This document shows positions 60,721 to 64,000 of a DNA stretch of 64,000 nucleotides, piece by piece. The position numbers were made by a program, and so were the translations under genes. Within the stretch, counting starts at the first letter, position 1. The number at the start of each line of letters is the position of its first letter. Below the pieces are notes generated by a model that saw only the letters and a program-made list of their open reading frames with translations, was not told where the DNA came from and made no database searches. The stretch is from Psettodes erumei (Eukaryota; Chordata; Actinopteri; Pleuronectiformes; Psettodidae): the NCBI GenBank assembly GCA_016785225.1, contig JAFBJZ010000883.1, positions 345,001 through 409,000 on the forward strand, in the 5' to 3' direction.

Positions 60721-60957
60721 GGGGAGACCCAGTTTCCCATCTGGCTCCAGTGTTGGAGGAGACTGGCCGCTGTGGCGTGAGTCCAGTGGATATTGTCCGC
60801 CACTGTGGCAAAGTCTGCCTCTGGAAGTTCAGGGATGTGGTCCAGGTTTTCTTTAATGTATTGGTTAATGCTTTGTAAAGTGGACCGCTCGCTGGGGAGA
60901 AGTAGGTGAGAGAAGTTAATGCATGGAATTAGGATGCGGGCCCCAGGAAATCTCAGT
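60717..60957 (-). pseudogene. PLE copy B ORF1, C-terminal end of SGNH/GDSL-like domain
   Basis: Read on the - strand: RFPGARILIPCINFSHLLLP, SERSTLQSINQYIKENLDHI, then FATVADNIHWTHATAASLLQ and HW, ending at TGA 60719-60717. D-N-I-H-W fits the block V catalytic Asp/His motif of SGNH hydrolases. It is homologous to the end of the + strand ORF at 62790-63698 (both read ARIxxPxINFSHxLLPSERSTL). The stop overlaps the ORF2 start as ATGA. The 5' side is cut at about 60957 by the head-to-head PLE copy. Confidence 0.75.
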
Positions 60958-62150
60958 CGATTTTGAGTTCAACGGGGAGTTCTTCCCTACAGATCAAAGG
61001 TACGGCGATGGGCAAAAAATTTGCCCCAGCATATGCCAACATTTTTATGGCAGCCTGGGAGAGAACGGCACTTGAAAGCTGCCCCTGAAACCCTGAAATA
61101 TTATAGATTCCTGGACGATATCTGGGGCATTTGGCCCCACATCCCTCAATTAAATTAAAATCTCTACTTGATCTGAACTCAGTTGATTTCCTGGACACCA
61201 CCACATTCAAGGGCCCTGAATTTGACCAAACACATAAATTAGACATAAAAGTTTTTTTTTAAAGAAACTGACACCCACACACTGCTACATAAATCCAGCC
61301 TGCATCCTAAACATACATTCACTGGAATTGTAAAATCCCAACTAATCCGCTTCAAGAGGATCTGCAGCAGGGAACAGGACTTCTGGGCGGCAGTGAAGGT
61401 GCTGTTCTCCGTCTTGGCCAATAGAGGGTACTCTCGCTCCTTCTTAAGAAGGAGCTTGAAGTCTTTTACCCACACCAAGCCCACTGAAAGCCACAAAATC
61501 CTCCCAGTAGTAGTATACTACTCACAAAACACAGTCCAGTTAATTAGGAGAATTAAAAAACATTTTAACCACCATATAGAGGGAACCCAAATTCTACAGG
61601 ACTACCAAATCATTGCGGCTTATAAAAGAAATAGGAATCTGGGTGATTATTTAGTCAAGGCCAAATTAAAGCCCTTCACTAAGGTTAAAAAAATCCCCCA
61701 CAAATCTGACCAATTTTTTAAGCAGATCACCTGGGTCAAAAACCGAAAAAACGGGGATGTCTTCAAAACACAGAGGAACACCTCACCCACCTCCTCCAAC
61801 TGTGTTTATTTGATTTCATGCACAACATGTGGGGAACAGTATGTGGGGGAGACAGCTAATACACTCCTAACACGATTCACACAACACAGACACAACATCT
61901 TGGGGGGCCACAAAACCCACTTACCGGTAGTCCAGCATTTCAGGGACCATGGATGGCCAGCACTCCGAGCCACCATCCTGGAGTGCAACCCACACTGGAC
62001 GCCTACCCAGAGGCGCCGCACCGAGAGACTTTGGATTTCCAAATTAAACACACGACAACCGTGGGGCCTCAACGAGGCCTAGAAGCGACTCCTGGGGGAG
62101 AGTGATGGACTGTGCCTAAAGTGTGGTCGCCTTCGGCGGCCACACTTTCC
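60958..62150 (+). mobile_element. Penelope-like element copy C, + strand, 5'-truncated
   Basis: Starts inside the RT palm (FEFNGEFF, then KGTAMGKKFAPAYANIFMAA after a one-base slip) and runs through motif C (RFLDDIWGIW) with several frame breaks to 61390. It then continues open through the endonuclease and a 3' UTR to about 62150. It is a different subfamily copy from B: the shared protein is clearly similar but has many substitutions. Confidence 0.85.
61393..62082 (+). pseudogene. PLE copy C ORF2 C-terminus: RT extension and intact GIY-YIG endonuclease domain
   Basis: A 229-codon open frame: VLFSVLANRGYSRSFLRRSL, KILPVVVYYSQNTVQLIRRI, YLVKAKLKPFTKV, WVKNRKNGDVFKTQRNTSPT, CVYLISCTTCGEQYVGETAN, TRFTQHRHNILGGHKTHLPV, RDHGWPALRATILECNPHW, ending RQPWGLNEA. 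The endonuclease domain is uninterrupted. The upstream RT is broken, so the ATG at 61393 is simply an internal Met. Confidence 0.85.
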
Positions 62151-62154
62151 TTTC

Positions 62155-62278
62155 CCTAACCCAACCCACAGGTAAGACTCTTAGACCGGGGCCTCACATT
62201 TGTTCCCACCAAGGGCAGTCATATTAGGTTGTCAGAGAAAACGAGAGCGGACCTCCAGACCTATCACAGGAGACTCTA
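62155..62278 (+). mobile_element. PLE fragment D: start of ORF2 placed head-to-tail after copy C
   Basis: Translates as the PLE ORF2 N-terminal segment LDRGLTFVPTKGSHIRLSEK then TRADLQTYHRRL and is cut at 62278. The same segment in copy B is at about 60600-60465 on the - strand. It follows the copy C 3' UTR directly, so the two pieces are in tandem. Confidence 0.8.
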
Positions 62279-62293
62279 ACCCTAACCCTAACC
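62277..62293. repeat. Short telomere-like tract (TAACCCTAACCCTAACC)
   Basis: Seventeen bases of perfect vertebrate telomeric C-strand repeat sit exactly where PLE fragment D breaks off. Too short to be a telomere itself; it may be an interstitial remnant or a chance tract. Confidence 0.8.
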
Positions 62294-62300
62294 GACCATT

Positions 62301-62390
62301 TTGCAGACTACGGATGCACAGACCACCAGTGCACGGATCACCGGCGCGCAGATTACGGGAACGCGGACTACCAGCACACAAGCTACGCAC
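62301..62390. repeat. Degenerate 15-bp tandem repeat, six units
   Basis: Six consecutive 15-mers share the pattern gcac-rga-y-accrgt (for example gcacagaccaccagt and gcacggatcaccggc). The units are diverged but keep exact length and register. They lie between the telomere-like tract and the ORF1-like frames. Confidence 0.65.
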
Positions 62391-62626
62391 TGCTAAACGG
62401 CTATTCTGGGCGCTGGCAACAGAGATCCGAGCCACACCATGCCGAACCCGGCTTCCGTGACGCACCGCACGCGCCACGCTCTCGTCCTGGACGAGACGGC
62501 GCACCAACCCGGGGGAACTGGAGGTCCAGAACCACTGCGAACAGGGGACCCAGCGGGGCCCCCAGACAAGGTAAAGGTGTCTTCCACCACCCTCGCACTA
62601 CACCTGGCAATGATGAGGAAGCTAGA

Positions 62627-63698
62627 ATGATCACTAAATCTTTGTATAAACTGATCAAAGTGATACCTCATTTACAAAATGTGTCCTCAGACTACCCATC
62701 TCGCACAATCGCGAAAATGTCCTCCATTTTGGCTTCCCTGATCAAACAAGCGGTCCCAAATGAAAACAAGACCCTGCTGATTCAGGGAAATGCGTCCTGC
62801 TGCGTCCAACCCATGGGAGGGGAGTGGAAGCTCTCCATGCTGGGCCACCCGAGCAGAACTTCTGTCAGAGTCACCACCAGAGACCACGCCCACGCTACCT
62901 GAACCATCGCAGCAGAACACTGCGGGAGGTAAAAAGTGCACAAAATCCACATCGTCACAGACAATACAATACACAACCCCTCCAAAACAACGGAGAGTGT
63001 TCCAGGGCTACACACTCCAACCCACCTACCTTCCAAAAATCCGGACCAGCCAGCAAACCAGGACTCCATCACCCACGGCCCCACCTCTAGTGGACCTCTC
63101 CACCTCAGAGCCAAGCGACCCTGAACCCAGCACGTCCTCGGCCCAGCCCATCAGAGACCCGCTGAGCCGGATCCCAGTGAGGGGAAGGAGGGGCTCCGCG
63201 CCCTTCGTCTCCCTCAGAACCCAGGTCGCAGTACAGTCCAGGCTGTGCCTATCAGCACCGGAGGGCCTGGAGGCCAATCCGGATCGTACACGGAGACCCA
63301 CGAGGCATATTAACACAAACAATAAACTGAAAGAATGGAGCCTCGGAGTGAAGAATAAGTTCTTCATCAATGGTGATTCCAATGTGACCAGGTTCCCACC
63401 TTTCCAAAATGAAGACCTGCAGGTGGACGATTACCCGGAAGCCACCTTTTACCATGCAGAAGCCATCCTGCAAAAAGTGGAGCCCAACAGCATGGTGGAG
63501 GTGGTCATCCTGGCACTAGGCATAAACAATAGAAAGCAACAGGTCAAAGCTACAGCCCTAAAACAACTACAAGCCATGCTACAAATGGCAAAACTGAAAT
63601 TTCCCAGAGCTCGCATTGTGGTCCCATGGATTAACTTTTCTCATGTACTTCTTCCCAGCGAACGGTCCACACTGATTAACATTAACCAATACAATTGA
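62627..63698 (+). pseudogene. PLE ORF1 copy E: N-terminal region and SGNH/GDSL-like domain, frameshifted and truncated
   Basis: Two overlapping frames cover it. The first is 62627-62902 (MSSILASLIKQAVPNENKTL). The second is 62790-63698, a 302-codon frame with a Pro/Ser/Thr-rich middle and then FFINGDSNVTRFPPF (GDS at residue about 195, block I), a block with VEVVILALGINNR (G-x-N-N near residue 244, block III) and RARIVVPWINFSHVLLPSER. It stops at INQYN where copy B ORF1 continues into the Asp/His motif. The match of its end with copy B shows it belongs to the same element family. The product of an intact copy would be a nucleic-acid-associated or esterase-like ORF1p; its function is unknown. 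Confidence 0.7.
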
Positions 63699-63699
63699 A

Positions 63700-63997
63700 C
63701 TATACCAGCTCCCCATGATCCAAAAATACCACTCAACCAAGTATGTATAGATCCTATATTCCCATGCTTGGGTTGCAAAGCAGACCGGAAATGGTCCAAA
63801 GCAGAAATAACATCTGTCAAATTATCTGTGACATCTGGAATCAAATTCATACATGAACCTCCAGTAAAATTCAAAGTTGCACACAACCCTCCAGTCTTAG
63901 CTAACAAAAAATCCAATGCTTGCTGGTGCTTTAACAAAGTCATCCTATGGGACTTTAAAGTTTCCTTAATGAGTGAGAAATCTTTTATTAATAAGTA
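63700..63997 (-). pseudogene. Endogenous retrovirus env fragment, transmembrane (TM) subunit
   Basis: The - strand frame carries a heptad-like helix, then ALDFLLAKTGG, which matches the region just before the disulfide loop of gammaretrovirus-type TM subunits. A Cys-containing loop, an acidic stretch and a membrane-proximal segment ending in an aromatic run follow. The loop has two Cys spaced more widely than the usual CX6CC, with no adjacent Cys pair. A stop falls at the window edge (63998-64000). On the left the fragment is cut at about 63693 against PLE ORF1. No surface subunit or other viral gene is in the window; the fragment is not functional as seen. Confidence 0.65.
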
Positions 63998-64000
63998 TTA

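Larger units (their letters stand above)
55993..60957 (-). mobile_element. Penelope-like element copy B (ORF1 end, RT and GIY-YIG), split by a piggyBac element
   Basis: In - strand order: the end of ORF1 (60957-60717), the ORF2 N-terminal half (60720 to 59957), the piggyBac insertion (59955 to about 57098), then the rest of ORF2 with the RT catalytic block FRFLDDIWGVW, C-terminal extension and GIY-YIG domain (57093-56046), and a 3' UTR to about 55993. The RT palm region between KIHKDPAKWSKPHEI and LGTCPLRPLHYFRF is missing (of the order of 150 residues judged against the family). The copy is therefore inactive. PLEs move by target-primed reverse transcription with a GIY-YIG endonuclease. Confidence 0.88.

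Noticed and set aside
60654..60878. + strand ORF with a run of Leu and Val
   Set aside because: It is the reverse of the Asn/Lys/Thr-rich leader of the PLE ORF2.

Overview
The window looks like nuclear DNA from a ray-finned (teleost) fish. The genes have vertebrate exon-intron structure with GT/AG introns. (CA)n/(GT)n microsatellites are abundant. The interferon has the five-exon, all-phase-0 structure of fish type I IFN. The transposons are of kinds common in fish: Penelope-like, piggyBac/LOOPER-like, BEL/Pao-like and an endogenous retrovirus env remnant. No prokaryotic features, tRNA, rRNA or CRISPR were seen.

Positions 1-41310 are a compact gene block. (1) Integrin alpha-IIb (itga2b), + strand, 31 exons, missing only its extreme 5' end at the window edge. 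(2) Synaptogyrin-1 (syngr1), + strand, with two alternative last exons. (3) A type I interferon, - strand, five exons, with an AU-rich element downstream. (4) A roughly 1.1-kb minisatellite. (5) A glycosyltransferase family 6 gene (ABO/GBGT1-like), + strand. (6) Integrin alpha-3 (itga3), + strand, 27 exons, apparently complete. I assembled each coding sequence by hand from splice sites with consistent reading phase; lengths agree with the vertebrate families as I remember them. These genes do not form one pathway, although both integrins are alpha chains that pair with beta subunits at the cell surface.

Positions 41311-44180 hold no recognised gene. Positions 44181-54505 are a single tandem satellite array, roughly 58-60 copies of a 171-185 bp unit. 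Its many open frames, mostly on the - strand, are by-products of the repeat.

Positions 54506-64000 are a nest of mobile elements. A BEL/Pao-like gag fragment is cut by antisense Penelope-like (PLE) sequence. A larger antisense PLE is split inside its reverse transcriptase by a nearly full-length piggyBac element. Further PLE pieces lie head-to-head and head-to-tail on the + strand. Beyond a short TAACCC tract is the upstream ORF (ORF1) of the same PLE family, and at the right edge an antisense retroviral env transmembrane fragment. Reading the copies together, this PLE family appears to carry an SGNH/GDSL-hydrolase-like ORF1 whose stop overlaps the start of the RT/GIY-YIG ORF2 as ATGA. That arrangement is the most interesting biological signal in the window. 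Other signals are a recurrent use of (GT)n tracts directly upstream of 3' splice sites, and an apparent splitting of the usual large last exon of the GT6 gene by three introns.
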